Source: Rhynochetos jubatus (taxonomy: Eukaryota; Chordata; Aves; Eurypygiformes; Rhynochetidae). Taken from it: a stretch of 64,000 nucleotides of DNA. Positions within the stretch are counted from its first letter, which is position 1. The number at the start of each line of letters is the position of its first letter. Shown in pieces: positions 25,501 to 38,000 of the stretch. The stretch is taken from assembly GCA_027574665.1 (NCBI GenBank), contig CM050653.1, forward strand, positions 44,280,118 to 44,344,117, given 5' to 3'. Made by a program: the position numbers and the translations under genes. Under the pieces are notes generated by a model, which was not told where the DNA came from, did no database searches, and saw nothing but the letters and a program-made list of their open reading frames with translations.

Positions 25501-28500
25501 GGGACAACACCGTTTCATAATTTCTGTGTTCTATAAAAGGGACGCTTCTGTGCCGTGGTTCATGGTAGCAGTCATCCATAAAGCCACCACTTGGCTTTTT
25601 CAACAAAAAATACCCTCTTTTGCCCATGGTGAAGTTGAGATGCATATCCTCGTTTCACTCTTGAGGACTTTCCTGGCCCGTTGCTGGTGAGCTTCTCCAG
25701 AAAGCTACATTTAAAAAAAAAGGACAAAGGTGAAAAGGAACAGTCCCCTTCCCCCTCACACAGTCATTGCATTCATCTACCTTCAGTTTAAACATACTAT
25801 CTTGTCCATTTCCTTAGAGGTTGTGTCTCTCTTTCCTTCCACAGACTAGGTAGGATTATAGAAGTTAGGTGTAGCTCCTTCACTGCCCCAAAGCACGCCT
25901 AAAATATTCTCTTTTATTGGTAAAAATGTTTGTTTTCATTTCATCTGGTGAAGGAAGCACTTTTAAACGTGGAGATTTCCTAAGTTTTTGCCCAAGCTAT
26001 CCACCCCCCTACAAAATGGCACAGGTTTAGCAGTCCTGTGGCCCCTGAGGGACAGAGGGAGGTTACAGAGCTCCAGAGGTTAGGACAAATGTCCATACAT
26101 GGGCCTCGGGAGTACAGGGAAGCTGTTTCAGGCAGCTGCTAAAGACCCCTGCCAAGAAAACCAGTGTGTGTTCTCTAACTTGATAGGATTATTCTGAACT
26201 GCTGAAAAGACACAAAGTGAATTTTAATCTGGCTAGAGATTTCTGGTGGATGATCTCCCCTGCTCCCTCTGAAATACTGGTTCATCTGATGCTAAATGTG
26301 ATCCTGATTTTCTAAAGGAAAGGACCAGGAATATGTTACAGATGAGCCAGGGCTATATGGAGCCACATGATACTCAAGTTACATTTCCATAAGAGACTGT
26401 ACTGAGGCAATGTGTGGATGGATCTGGAAAATGACTCTCTCTAGGTATTGCTTTCATCATGCAGAGTTTTAATTAACTGTGTTTCCATAGCTGTAAAAAT
26501 GAATGAAATCTTATTTCCTATGGGTTTGAATTTTCCTCTTTGATTTTGTTGTCTAAGAAAGTGTAAACTCTCCCTGGAGCTTCCTCTTAGTGGGAGCAGG
26601 TGTGAGGAGTTGCCTTCTCACGTGGGCATTGCTAGGGTTTCTCTATTTTTCATAATGTCACTAGGAACCAACTTATCTTTCTGATCTTGATCTTTCAAAT
26701 TCAGTTTAAACCAGTCAGTGGGCTCAACATTTACTGAGGGTGACAAATATGCAGATAGGTACGAACAAAAAGCACTATCATAGTGGAAAACCAGAAAACC
26801 AAAAAATCTAGCAAGAAAGTTTGTGCAAGTGGAATGTTTTTTGTTTCATAATGCTGAAGATTTGGATGGAGAGAGGAGAAAAGCTGCGAGCCCACTGACA
26901 AGTTAACAAGGGCATGTACGCCAGAGTCAGCATACTTGGGTGGATTCAGCGTCTTGTAGAGAATCTGTCTGACAAGTTCCTTTCCTCTGAAATAACACTT
27001 TAAAATTCACTATTTTGCTTCTGGTGTTACCCTAGTTATTAAGTAAATTAATTTAATTTATTTGTACTCTATTTATAGTGTGCTAGAAGGTAATAAGAAG
27101 ATAAGACCTACTGACTGCTCTGCATTTTAGCTGAGCACATAAATCTTGCCTGATGTTGGGTTGTTTTAAACATTTGAACTTCTTAGGATCTGCACGTAAA
27201 CTCCAACTTTGTTTTTTCTGAGTTGCTTTTTAAACATTAGAATACGTATTCATAGTGTTTAGTTATTTTTCCTAATGCTATGGAAATCAAATGCTTATAT
27301 AAGGTTTTGGAAGGTTGTTTTTGTTATCTTACAAATATAATAGTTATTAGTAATAATCCAATAATTCTGATGACCCTCAGCCTGTTTGGATCTGCAGGTA
27401 TAAGAAATATGAACAAATGTACGTTAACAGCAAGGGAGGTTTTCTTAAGCCTGTCTGTATATAATTTGTCAGTGTAGTAGAAAATCAAATTTAATCTTTG
27501 TATAAAAAATTGAGCTGACATTCCCCAAACAAAGCTTATTACTCAAGAGTGGCAATGTGCTGGCTGTAGTAGCGACTTCAGCGCTGACTCGTTACACAAG
27601 TGGCTTGGTGCCAATTGCCAATTTTCATTTGCAAAGAGCCCTCAGAACCAGTTCCCTTACTTGGAATCGCCACTGTTTTCACATGACTCTATTGAGTGCA
27701 TTTCAGTCCTGTTTCCTTTTCTCTTCTTGGTGTGGTTGAAGTTTCTTCTGCCTTCATTCACTAGGCGAACCGCTTGTACGCAAAATTAGTTTAGTTATAG
27801 GGTTTTTTTAATTTTATTTTTTCCTGTTCTCCAAAATGTCCTTTAAGATCTAGAGCCAAAAGACTGGAGGCTCCAGGGCCATGCTACATTGCAGCTTTGC
27901 CTTCAGATCTACAGTGTAGAGACTCATTGCTGTTTCAGGTAGTGCCATATAGGGGCAAATGTGAATTAAAGAGCGAAGCGATCTCCATTATATTATGTGT
28001 ACAAGCTGTAAAATAGTTATACAAATCTGCTTTGCCATACGTATAATAGCTAAAAGGTTGCCTTGGGGCTCAGCTACAGGACTAGAAATGGGTTTTCCTC
28101 TCTGTATTTTTATGACAAGCCTTTTTTTTTTTTTTTTTTCTGCAGAAAAGTTCTTCAGGGACAGTGTTTTCAAAAAATAGTTTATCTGCCTATTTTTCAT
28201 TTGGCCATCTCAGGCCAGCAGTGCTCTCTAGCTCTGAAAAATCAGTCCCAATTAAATGCAAATTTACAATACCAAAAATATGAGTCATAATTGAAATACA
28301 GGCTTTTAACTTTGTGGGGCTCAGAGTTCAGACTTGAAATGGTTAACCTGAATAAGAACACTTCTGTATGTTGTCGGTATGAGACTTTGCTGATTAGTTT
28401 TGTAGTATGTTTGGAGATGCCTGTGACGTTGACAGCTTGTGGGGATGCATCAAAGTCTTTTGGGAAGTCATCTCAGTTTTCACAGTTTATGTCTGTGAGC

Positions 28501-28994
28501 CATGGCGTTTTTCAGTCATGAGAGTCCCAACAAATTTTAACTGACTTCTTAGTAAAAAGCATGTCAGAGGATAGAAATTTGAAAACAGACAAAACTGTAC
28601 AAAAGTAGCCCACTCATGCTACCTTTCTGATCTAGCTGGGACCTGGAGGAGACCTTGTGTGATATTACTGGTGGGCAGTACTAACCTGGCATGACATGGC
28701 ATTGCATAACGGAACTTTAAATAGCTATGGTATATAACATGGCCAATTTTAACTCCTCTTTATAATTCTAGAATTTCTGAGGATAGTATATAAATTTCTT
28801 AAATATACTTGTTGTTCATATGTACTATTTGCATCTAAGTGCTATTATTCATTCTACAGACTGAATAATAAACAAATTAAAAGTAATATTTGGAATTACA
28901 GCCACACTCCTCAGCTATCAGCAGAGTATGTGTTATTTTCACTCTCTGCACGAATGAACACAGCTTTTTATTACTTTTTCTCTTCTACTTCCAG
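19595..28994. other. AT-rich non-coding stretch, nothing recognised
   Basis: No transposable element, RNA gene or convincing exon was recognised. On the minus strand a good donor (ACAAG|GTAAGC, around 22310) ends a segment whose coding frame closes with a TGA within about 40 bases and lacks an acceptor. An 18-base T run (28122-28139) is followed by CTGCAG, another acceptor-like site without a partner donor. Small homopolymers are common throughout. Confidence 0.5.
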
Positions 28995-29120
28995 AGTCCT
29001 CACAGATGAAATCCACACTCACATCCTCCCTCTGATGTGCTACTTTGCTGACATTGAGGGCTCTGATAAGCCCTCATATAATGAGTTGTCCCCTACACCA
29101 TGTAATATAATATCAGGCAG
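28995..29120 (+). other. Candidate internal exon, 126 bases, unknown protein
   Basis: A long pyrimidine tract ending CTACTTCCAG precedes the segment, and a strong donor (GGCAG|GTGAGA) follows it. The length is divisible by three. One plus-strand frame is open through it with one leading and two trailing bases (symmetrical phase 2), encoding about 41 residues that include DEIHTHILPLMCYFADIEG. This is one of the best acceptor, donor and open-frame combinations in the window. No protein family was recognised and no partner exons were identified nearby. Vertebrate introns contain many pseudo-exons of similar appearance, so this is a candidate only. Confidence 0.25.
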
Positions 29121-31462
29121 GTGAGATTTATTGGTTATCAAGCTTTCATTAACAAAGTAAACTTTTCTGCAAGGTGCTTCGGTGCATTGTGTGGGTGGCT
29201 CACTGTTTTCTCCTGTGTAGGATTTGGGAAATATTGCCCACTTGCAATGTGAAGCACTGGCGTGTACCGAGCCCACTGTGCTACATAATCTACCGTTATA
29301 TGATTAACTGCAGTTTCTTGCAAAAACCTTTACCAGTTGTACTAACACATGTCAAAAGAAAAATATGCCTTTACATATCTCTCTTTCTATAGGATTGAAA
29401 CACTTTACTGACAAATGCTCCTTGTCTTTGATAACATTTCTGAAATCTGTTGAACAAGGTATGAAGTTTTACAGTGCTTATATGTACATTTTAAATGAAA
29501 TCAAAGCAACCTCCAAATGAAATACCAGGAAAAAACCCTCACTTTTCTTTTTTTCTTTTTTCCCCTTCTCACTCTTCATAATACAATGAGGTTGTCTTTA
29601 GATGGCTGCATCTTCAGGAGCACTCCTGAAATGATTGCTTTTAAAATACCATTCTCTGTAAATACTTCACTTTTCATCACAAGTCCCTTGCCTCTGAGAA
29701 ACCTCATGCAAAAAGCAGAGACTCATTGAAATCCTAAGGGTAGAACATTCAAAAGGGGGTGGGTACAATCATTGTCTCCATTGTGCAATCACTGCTAATA
29801 TGAATTCAAGTTAAAATTCAAATGAACACTTGCAGAAATGTTCACTCATCTCACACATTTTATATAAATATGAGATACATGTTATTTATATACATGATGT
29901 AAATAGCATCAGTTTCTTGGCTCTTTTAAAATGGCTTGAAGAAATGGAGTAATCGCTTCAGCTGATGAGGCTTTGCAACATGTAATTTACTATGGGTCCC
30001 ATCGCTTTTGAATATGTTGAGATTACGTTTGATGTATTATTGAAAATGTAACTCCTTCATTTGAAATTCTTCTCAACTCTCAAACAATGAGAACAGTCAC
30101 AACAAAGAAAAGAATGGGAAGAAGAAGGGGAATGAAAGTCTAACAAAATAGCCAGAATAGCTATCTAATAAACACCCTGTTAAAGGAGTATTTGGATAGG
30201 CTGAAGTTGTCTTTTCTTTAGTATAATTTCTACCTCCCTGTATTATGAATATTTTACCTTTTGCCGTCTGCTGTACATTCCTAGAAGTTTATGGGTATTT
30301 TTATATGTATATTACTGTTGAACTACTGAAGGAGTTCACATATATAGAGTTATAACAGCCTCTTTTTTCTCCCCACTCAGCTATGGAGTATCCACGCGCA
30401 GATATCCTCTAGATACTCTCTACCTCATCAATGAATGCTGAGGAAAGGGGAAGGCTTGTGCAGGTGGAAGCGAGCCTCTGCTGCTGTTTTTTCCCCAGGT
30501 GATTCAGTAGGGAAGACTAGCTCGGATACCATCAAGTGATCTCCACAGAGGTCAGGTTTGTCTCTCTGAAAGTGTGTGTTAGGCTAACCATGATGAATAC
30601 TTCCCTTTATCACCTTTTATCGCCTTGTTGAACTGGGTCAGCAGTATTAAGTTACTCCTTCGATAACAACATTAGGACAGCTGTAAGAGCTGAACCGGGA
30701 TTTATATCACTAAGCAAGGTATGGTTTGTCTCATAATCTCTGTGTTAGGGTTGACTGTCGGTTTTGGCTGGGGAATTCCTTGCAGGATGTAAAGATGGGC
30801 ACTTCTGAGCATCCTGCTGTTGGTGGCAAAGCTGGCAAAAGTCTCCCTGATCTCAGGAACAACATTATTTCACCCAGCAGAGTGCAAGTTATTTGCAGTT
30901 ATTTTACACTTATTTATGTCTGCTTGCCTGGTTTGTCACTATTACCCCTAACAGGTATGAAACTCCATCTTTTCCTTCCATTCCTGTAATAAATAATTGT
31001 GAAAAGCTAGCGGATTTTACACTGCTGCTAATTTATTGCCATGAGCCACAATAACGGCAAAGCCTTTAAAGTAATATTTGAAAACAAAAAAGAGCACCAA
31101 TGAAGGTTCAGAAATAGCTTCTTGAAAGAGCACTTGAGAAAGAGTGATTTTCCTACCAACATCTCCTCAGTGACAGACCATTAATGGCCTAGCAATCTGT
31201 GGCAGGAGTACAGTTCTGTGAATGATTGTAGCTCTTTTTTTCTTTCTATGTTGAATTTGCCCGAGGAACAAAACCAAGAATGTTAAGGGACAACCCCAAA
31301 GGAAAATTGATATTTATTTTTCTTTTCCGCAAAACTTAACAAATATCCAGAGCATATGTTGATTTCAGACTGAGATGTTTTCTTTAATACACAATTAAAC
31401 ACTACATTTAATTTTCAATTGTATTTAACTGTTTTAAATAGGTAAAATGTGAAAGCAAATCA
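29121..31462. other. AT-rich non-coding stretch
   Basis: No repeat or gene was recognised. Around 30370-30560 sequence richer in G+C includes an acceptor-like TTTTTTCCCCAG, but all frames after it close quickly. Confidence 0.5.
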
Positions 31463-31712
31463 TGGGTTCTGGTATTGGCTGGGATAGAATTAGTTTTCTT
31501 CACAGTAGCTGGTATTGGGTTTTGTTTTGGATTTGTGTTGGTAACACAGGGATGTTTCCATTACTGCTGAGCAGGGCTTACACAGAGTCTAAGGCTTTTC
31601 TGCCCCTCGTCCCACCCCACCAGTGAGTGGGCTGGTAAGGAGGCTTGGGAGGGAGGGGACACAGCCAAGACAGCTGACCCCAACTGACCAAAGGGATATT
31701 CCATACCATACA

Positions 31713-31733
31713 ACGTCATGCTCAGCATGTAAA
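31713..31733 (+). promoter_or_regulatory. LTR core promoter region (CRE-like word and TATA-like element)
   Basis: Within the LTR an ACGTCA word (31713-31718), resembling a cAMP-response element half-site, lies just upstream of a degenerate TATA-type element (CATGTAAAG, 31726-31733). This matches the usual U3 promoter arrangement. The TATA word has apparently mutated from an ATATAAAG-like form, so activity is doubtful. The function is inferred from LTR architecture. Confidence 0.45.
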
Positions 31734-31913
31734 GCTGGGGGCAGAAAAAGGAAGGGGGGATGTTCGGGTTTACAGCGTTTGTCTTCCCAAGTAACTGTTA
31801 CATGTGATGGAGCCCTGCTTTCTTGGAGTTGGTGGAACACCTGTCTGCTGAGGGGAAGCAGTGAAATAATTGCTTGTTTTGCTTTGCTTGAGTGCATAGC
31901 TGTTGCTTTAGCT

Positions 31914-31919
31914 ATTAAA
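31914..31919 (+). promoter_or_regulatory. LTR polyadenylation signal ATTAAA
   Basis: The ATTAAA hexamer sits about 130 bases before the LTR 3' end, the position expected for the R-region polyadenylation signal. It fixes the LTR orientation as plus together with the promoter-like words upstream. Confidence 0.6.
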
Positions 31920-32046
31920 CTGTTCTCATCTCAACCCACAAGTTTTCTCACTTTTACTCTTCTGATTCTCTCCCCCGTCCCACCATGCAGGGAGTGAGCA
32001 TGCGGCTCTGTGGTGCTTAGTTGCCAGCTGGTGTTAAACCACAACA

Positions 32047-35000
32047 ATGTGTTAAGAAAATAGTACTGCATTAAAATGCTTATCAAATCTGTTTGTTGTT
32101 AGTCACAAAGAGGGTGATAAATTCAAGCCAAATTCTCAAATCCTGCTCCTTGAGGTGTTTTTCAAATGTAATCCATTTTTAATGGACACAGATAAAATTA
32201 TTTTCTTTTGCATTCTGCACATGCTCAGACAAAACCTTTGCTCTGTGAAGTATATTCCCATTAGTAACCTTATTCTCTTTCTCGGTCTCTGTTTTGTTTC
32301 ACTCTTCTACATCATCTTGTCTGGAAAACCACTATGTGTATGTGTACTGCATAGAATCTAGTTAAATTGAGCCATGCTAAAGTAAATGCCTGTAATAAAA
32401 AATGCCAGGTCTCTAACATGCTGGATTTTTCCTCGTATGAAATGTTGTTATTATTTTATACCGTACAATGTACTGGCATCTATCCTGTTATAATTAGCTT
32501 TAAACAAATAGACTTTTACTTAGGGGAAAAAAAACCCCACCCCAACAAAAAAGCCAGAAACCAAGCATCAGTGCACTGACTCAGAATCAGATATTCCAGT
32601 TGCTTTTACCTATTTCTTACCTAGTATAAATTTATCATACTATCATACAGTACTTCATATGTTCAGGGAAGACTTGGAGATCTTCATGGTCAGAAAATCT
32701 TGTCTGTGATCTCGCATTTAGTCTGCTTGATTTTTACTGGGTGTGGTTGTTTGGGTATGACTGAAGCGTAAGTGCCTGTCATCCCAACAGTAACTTTCAT
32801 TTACATTGTGTTTACAGAATCTATCTCATCAGAAGTTTCATTTTGTCTCATCATTCAGTTGATCTGGAAAGGCTGTCTAGCAATAGATAGAAGGAGACCA
32901 CAGCTACATTAAATTAACATACCAATGGTCTTTGGCATTTGTGAATATTCTTCTACCATTAAACTCTAACCATATTCTATCTGTAACTCAGTGCTTGTAT
33001 TGTTTGTTATCCACCTTCTTTCTCCCTCTGGGATATGGTAATGAATGCAAAGGGAACATGGTTCAGCAAAATCCTCACGTATCCCTTTCTTAAGGGGCCA
33101 CAAAGGATGCTTATAAAATCCCTTTTCTTTTTTTTTTATTTTGTTCCTGGGAGAAAACCCTTCAGCTTTGTGTTCATGTCAATCACAATCAGTAACAAAC
33201 TAACCCTCTTTATGAAATACTTAATGTGATCTAAATATGTCTTATATTTATTAATATAACTGTATTTACATGGTTCATACAGGAACAGAAGATGGAATAC
33301 CTATAGAAGTCACTGGATGTAATAAGCAAGCAAGACAAAGGAAAACAATCAAACAGGCTCTTCTGTGCCATCACTATGAATTCAATGCCTACTAGGCAGC
33401 TGGATGCCCATTTTTAGAAAATCTTTTCTTCAGGCCCAAATAAACACAGGCTTTCACATTGGTGTTGACACTCAATGCAGAATCCATCAAAATGTGAGTT
33501 TACATCAGCATCTAGAAGCTCCTTCTTTAGGCTAAGCCCATCTTGAGAAATTCACACGAACAGACAAGTTAGTTCAGAAGGTCTTTTCTGGCTTTTCTCC
33601 TCTTCAATAATTAAAATAAATATTCCTGTGGGATAGAGCAGTGAGCAGCAAGAATAGCTGGTAAAAACTGAAATGGTTGGACTACATATGGCATCCCTTC
33701 CATATTCTATTTTATTCTGCTAATCCTGCAGATGCAGTAGAGTAGATTTTTACAGGGAGAAAAGTCCATCGGGGAATAGGCTGTCTTAAGAGGATTTGGC
33801 CCCACTTTGGTACTTAGATAAAGGTCAAATGTTCAGAAGAAGCCAGCATCAAGCAGTTCTGACCACGGCACTTGCGCACAGATTTTTCAAGGAAGTCAGC
33901 ATCTTCTATGCAGACCTTGTTGTGATAATCTTATTTGTTTTGGTGACAAAGCTGAAGCTAAGCCTTTCTGAAAATCTGACTGCTGTAGCCAATTATGTTG
34001 ACAGAAGCACAGTTGATGCATATTGAATTGTGATTTGGAATGGTCAGTGAAATGGAAACTGTGTGTGTGTTTCATACATTTTGAAATGTTGTTTAAGAGA
34101 AAACTAAGATGAACTAAGAGCTCATTGCAAGCCTCTCTTGTGTAGCCTTCAGGAAATCAGCCCCAAAATGTTTAGTCAGTGCATTCTTTTCATCACATGG
34201 TAGGGAGACAAACTGAATGGCAGTTCACTGTTGGATATAATTTTATTCTTTTGAAGAATCATATATAGTGTATATATAAAGAGTGAATATTTTAAGTGAG
34301 GAGTGAAATCCAGCCCTAACTAATGTGTTGGAAATTTTGCCATTAATCTCAGTAGAACCAGTTTTGACACTAATTTTACAGACATTGGCAAAATAATTGA
34401 TTTGAAACAATGGAATAAAATTTGTCTGCTTCACCCAAACATGGTGGAGGTAACTCTCCTGCCTTTCCAAATAAATGAATGTAAAGGATGAAAAGTGTAA
34501 AGGATGTTACTGTTTTAAAAGATACAGATTTTATCTGGTTATTACTGGTTATTCCAGGCATGCTTTCACCTATAGGTCTTTATGAAGAAGACAGGTATGT
34601 AATGTGACCATGGCTGCTTTTTCTACCGTGTTGTTTAAACAAAAATGTTACAGTATGTCATAGTGTATGTGTGTGTACTTGGCTGCAGTAATTTAAAGAG
34701 CTTGAGACAAAATTAATTCTTTCTCTGAAATCCTTAAAGAACATGAGAGACACTCAGTAATCACTTTAAATTCGAGGCATTTAACAAGTTTTTAAGCATG
34801 ACTGCCATCCATTACTGAGATTCATTTCACAATTTTAAGGTGACTAATACATTTTCTAATGTTATTGTTTACAAGACTGGTTTCACAAAAAAACCAAAAA
34901 GAAATGCTGAAATTGGAAAATATACATATATATATATAAATATAAACACCTATGCACACACACGTATTCCAGAAGTGTTCTTTAAAAGACCTGCTGCTCA

Positions 35001-38000
35001 TGTTACTCTTTCCATTTATTTTCTTTTCTTTGTGGTCACACATAATATTCTCGGGAGCGTTCATGACTGGAATAAAGACATTAGTGGGAAGCCCAACTAC
35101 TCCCTATAGATAATATTATCATCCACAACAATGGCATTAAGGAGAGAAACAAATGTCATTGGTTTTATGCTCTACCCCCTTATTTTTTCCTCCACGATTT
35201 TTTTGCACAAACTGCAAGTTCCAGTGTATACTTCTTGATCTTATCTGAATATGCATATGCTCATTTGCTGAAGGCACGTTGGAAAGGATATAACAGCTTG
35301 AAAAGGTCCAACCGATTTCTGTTGGCCAGAAATAGAGCCAACACTGTCTAGACTTTATCTGAGGTTTTTTGGGGTGGTTTGGGTTTTTTTCCCTTTCTTT
35401 TTTCTTCCTGTATTATTGTTTTATTTTATAGTATATGATAAGTTCCTAATTATAGGCTCATTTAAATCCTGCATATAACATACAAGTGCTATGTTGATTT
35501 CTAGAATAGTGTATGCTTCCGCTGTGACCTATTTTCATGCAGCAGAGTCACTGGTTTGATATTCATTTCTAGGTGCAGTGTGAAAACAACAGCATTTTTA
35601 AACCCTGAGAAGTGGGGTGTTTTCAGGTGAATGGATAAACAGTTGTGTGCTTTCATTTTAGCTAGTTTATCATCTGGAATGCAGCAGCAGCAACTGGTGA
35701 TGCTAAATGCACTGATATGACTTGAAGAATCTACTAATTGCACACCAAAGTGTAAGTGGTTCATTGCCCAAAAAAAAAAAATAAAAGTGGGAAACTTTGC
35801 AGTCTATGGATCTTTTTCTGACACCAAGCAGAGCAGCAGGAAGGATTTGGTTCTTCTTGTCTTTCTCAGTAGTTTCTTTTTGTCCTTGCAAATTCGGCTA
35901 ATAACTAGCCTGCAAATGTGAACTTCAACACGTAGATGCTGAATACAGCTTGTATGCCCTTATGGATACCGTCTGCAGCATACAGGAAAAGCTAGAAGGT
36001 GTGCTGGAAAGGGAAATTCTTAGTAAAGAGACCTCTCCTTTCTACAGCATTCACAGATTATCCCCTCCTAATTTTCTCCTTTTACTGGGCAAAGTAATCA
36101 GAAATGCTGATATCAGATGATTTGCTTGAACCTCAGCTAATTATTATGGATTTTAGGCCTGTTTGCATCTTTCCACACAATTAAACCATATTAGAGTGTA
36201 GTCATTACAAAAGGGATCAGCCTGAATTGAGGCTCTTACGTTTTTCTTCATGACTAGGGCTATACTGAAAGGATCCCACGTATATACACAACACAAATAC
36301 TTTGAGATCTGTGATATTTTTTTCACAACATTTTCTCAATAGCAACAAAAGGATAGACGTTATAAATAGATAAATATGTTTGGATTGCATCTGCCTGGTC
36401 TATCATGTTTAGTGGGATAAGAAAAAAGAAATCAATCCCCTCTCCAACCACCCCCTTCAAAAAACAACCACCAGGGTGCAGTCTGAAAGAACCATCATTA
36501 ACTCTGAGTTGCATTTACGTTTTCACCAAGGACCAGCATCAGTATTAAGTAAGCCAGTTCGTAACATGATAATAACCCTTGCTTCCCATTTACAGAAATA
36601 TATTTTTCAACTGTTTATTTTATAAAGAAATCCTTCTGGAACTGAAACTAGGCCAACATGCATTTTTTTAATTGCCTCTTTTTTCCTTACACTGAAATCA
36701 TATTTTTCAGGCTGTCTTTGTTTCCTATCTCTTTTAAAATAATCAGATCCTGAAACTTGAGCCATATTCTGTAAACTTTAATTCTACTGTTTTCCAATAA
36801 TACATAAACTCTGACTGTACATACCTCATTGTAATGCAGAAAACACTTAACAAAGAACAAAGAGAATTTTTAGTATGAGTTTTACCAGAAGGAAAGAAAG
36901 CAGATTAAAAAGATCTTTTAGAATTTTTTGTGTAAAATATTTAAAAACGGAGTTCTCCTTCAAACTCATGAAAAATTATATAAAAGATTTAGAGCATTTT
37001 ACAAAGTCTGAGAATGAAGAAGCATGAGATGCTTTTCAGATCCAGTAAGCACATTGTAAACATCCCTTGACCATCATATATGATGGTGGGAGGAATAATA
37101 AACTGAAAATGCTGTTTAAAATGTGAAAAGCATATGTATTTAAAAACCTTTTACATGAACTAGCAGATGTACTTTGAAGAATGATGTCTGGATCAAACTT
37201 CTTGCTTCTAAACATAACCCAGTCAAATACAGCTGGCTCTAACAAATCCTGATAAATGTTTTAATCTCAGTAAGAAAATGAATGCAGTGATGTGCAAAAT
37301 GAGCATATGAGTATCAGTAAGATTTTTACATGCTGATGGTTTTTTTCTGGGGAATAGTATGGCAGACACAACAGCCTGCCAGAGGTGTGTGCACGCTGAG
37401 GCACAAATGGGCCGGTGACAAGACCCTTTACTAGCATAGGTTGTGTGGAGGAACAATATGGGATAAATATTGATGTAAAAAAAACAACCAACCAAACCCA
37501 AAACATCACTATTTGTATTTGCTTTTGGAACTGGTAGCTTGATCAGAACCAGGCGCTGAGAGGTGATGCTGTTAACAGGTCTGTGGAAAGACTTGGGTGA
37601 GGAAAATTGGAGCTGGACTGAAGCAGTTGTGTGAAATACATGTCTGCAGACCTTGCTGGTGTGGCCTGGGCTATTTTGGAAAAAATGTCAGGATTTAGGT
37701 CTGACACGGATGGATGAGTCCAGAGATTATTCATAGATCCTATTTAAAATAGGATTGAAATGTGCACACTAGGTTTTGGTGCAGTGGGTCTGTCTGTTTC
37801 GTTGTTTTTCTGTAGCATATCACAAAGTGTGAAGGTAATATGCCCTTTCAGAGCAACCAAAAAAAAGTCCTACTTGATTTCCCTCTTGGTTATGCATATT
37901 GTTGAATATGAAGTATTTTTGCATCTAATGTTATTTCAGTTTGTACACAGTAGTTAAACAAGTTTTGTTTAGAAATATATGTATCAGTATAATAATTGCT

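Larger units (their letters stand above)
31463..32046 (+). mobile_element. Solo LTR of an avian endogenous retrovirus
   Basis: A near full-length long terminal repeat of about 584 bases in plus orientation, starting TGGGTTCTGG and ending CCACAACA, so it keeps TG...CA ends. Diagnostic blocks include GGCTGGGATAGAATTAGTTT at the 5' side, GACAGCTGACCCCAACTGAC in U3, and TGGTGCTTAGTTGCCAGCTG at the 3' end. I recall this LTR type as very common in neoavian birds. No internal gag, pol or env sequence flanks it, so it is a solo LTR left by recombination between two LTRs. No clean target-site duplication was found with these ends. The 124-codon frame inside it (31623-31997) is not a gene. Confidence 0.92.

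Noticed and set aside
28122..28160. Exon after the T18-CTGCAG acceptor-like site
   Set aside because: No GT donor with an open segment follows at a reasonable distance, and the tract looks like a simple homopolymer.
30478..30550. Exon after the TTTTTTCCCCAG acceptor
   Set aside because: All three frames reach a stop before the next reasonable donor.
31623..31997. 124-codon plus-strand open frame
   Set aside because: It lies wholly inside the solo LTR, which is a non-coding regulatory repeat, and the overlapping minus-strand frame is equally open.
34580..34594. Very short exon between CACCTATAG and GACAG|GTATGT
   Set aside because: It is only about 19 bases, not a multiple of three, and has a weak pyrimidine tract.
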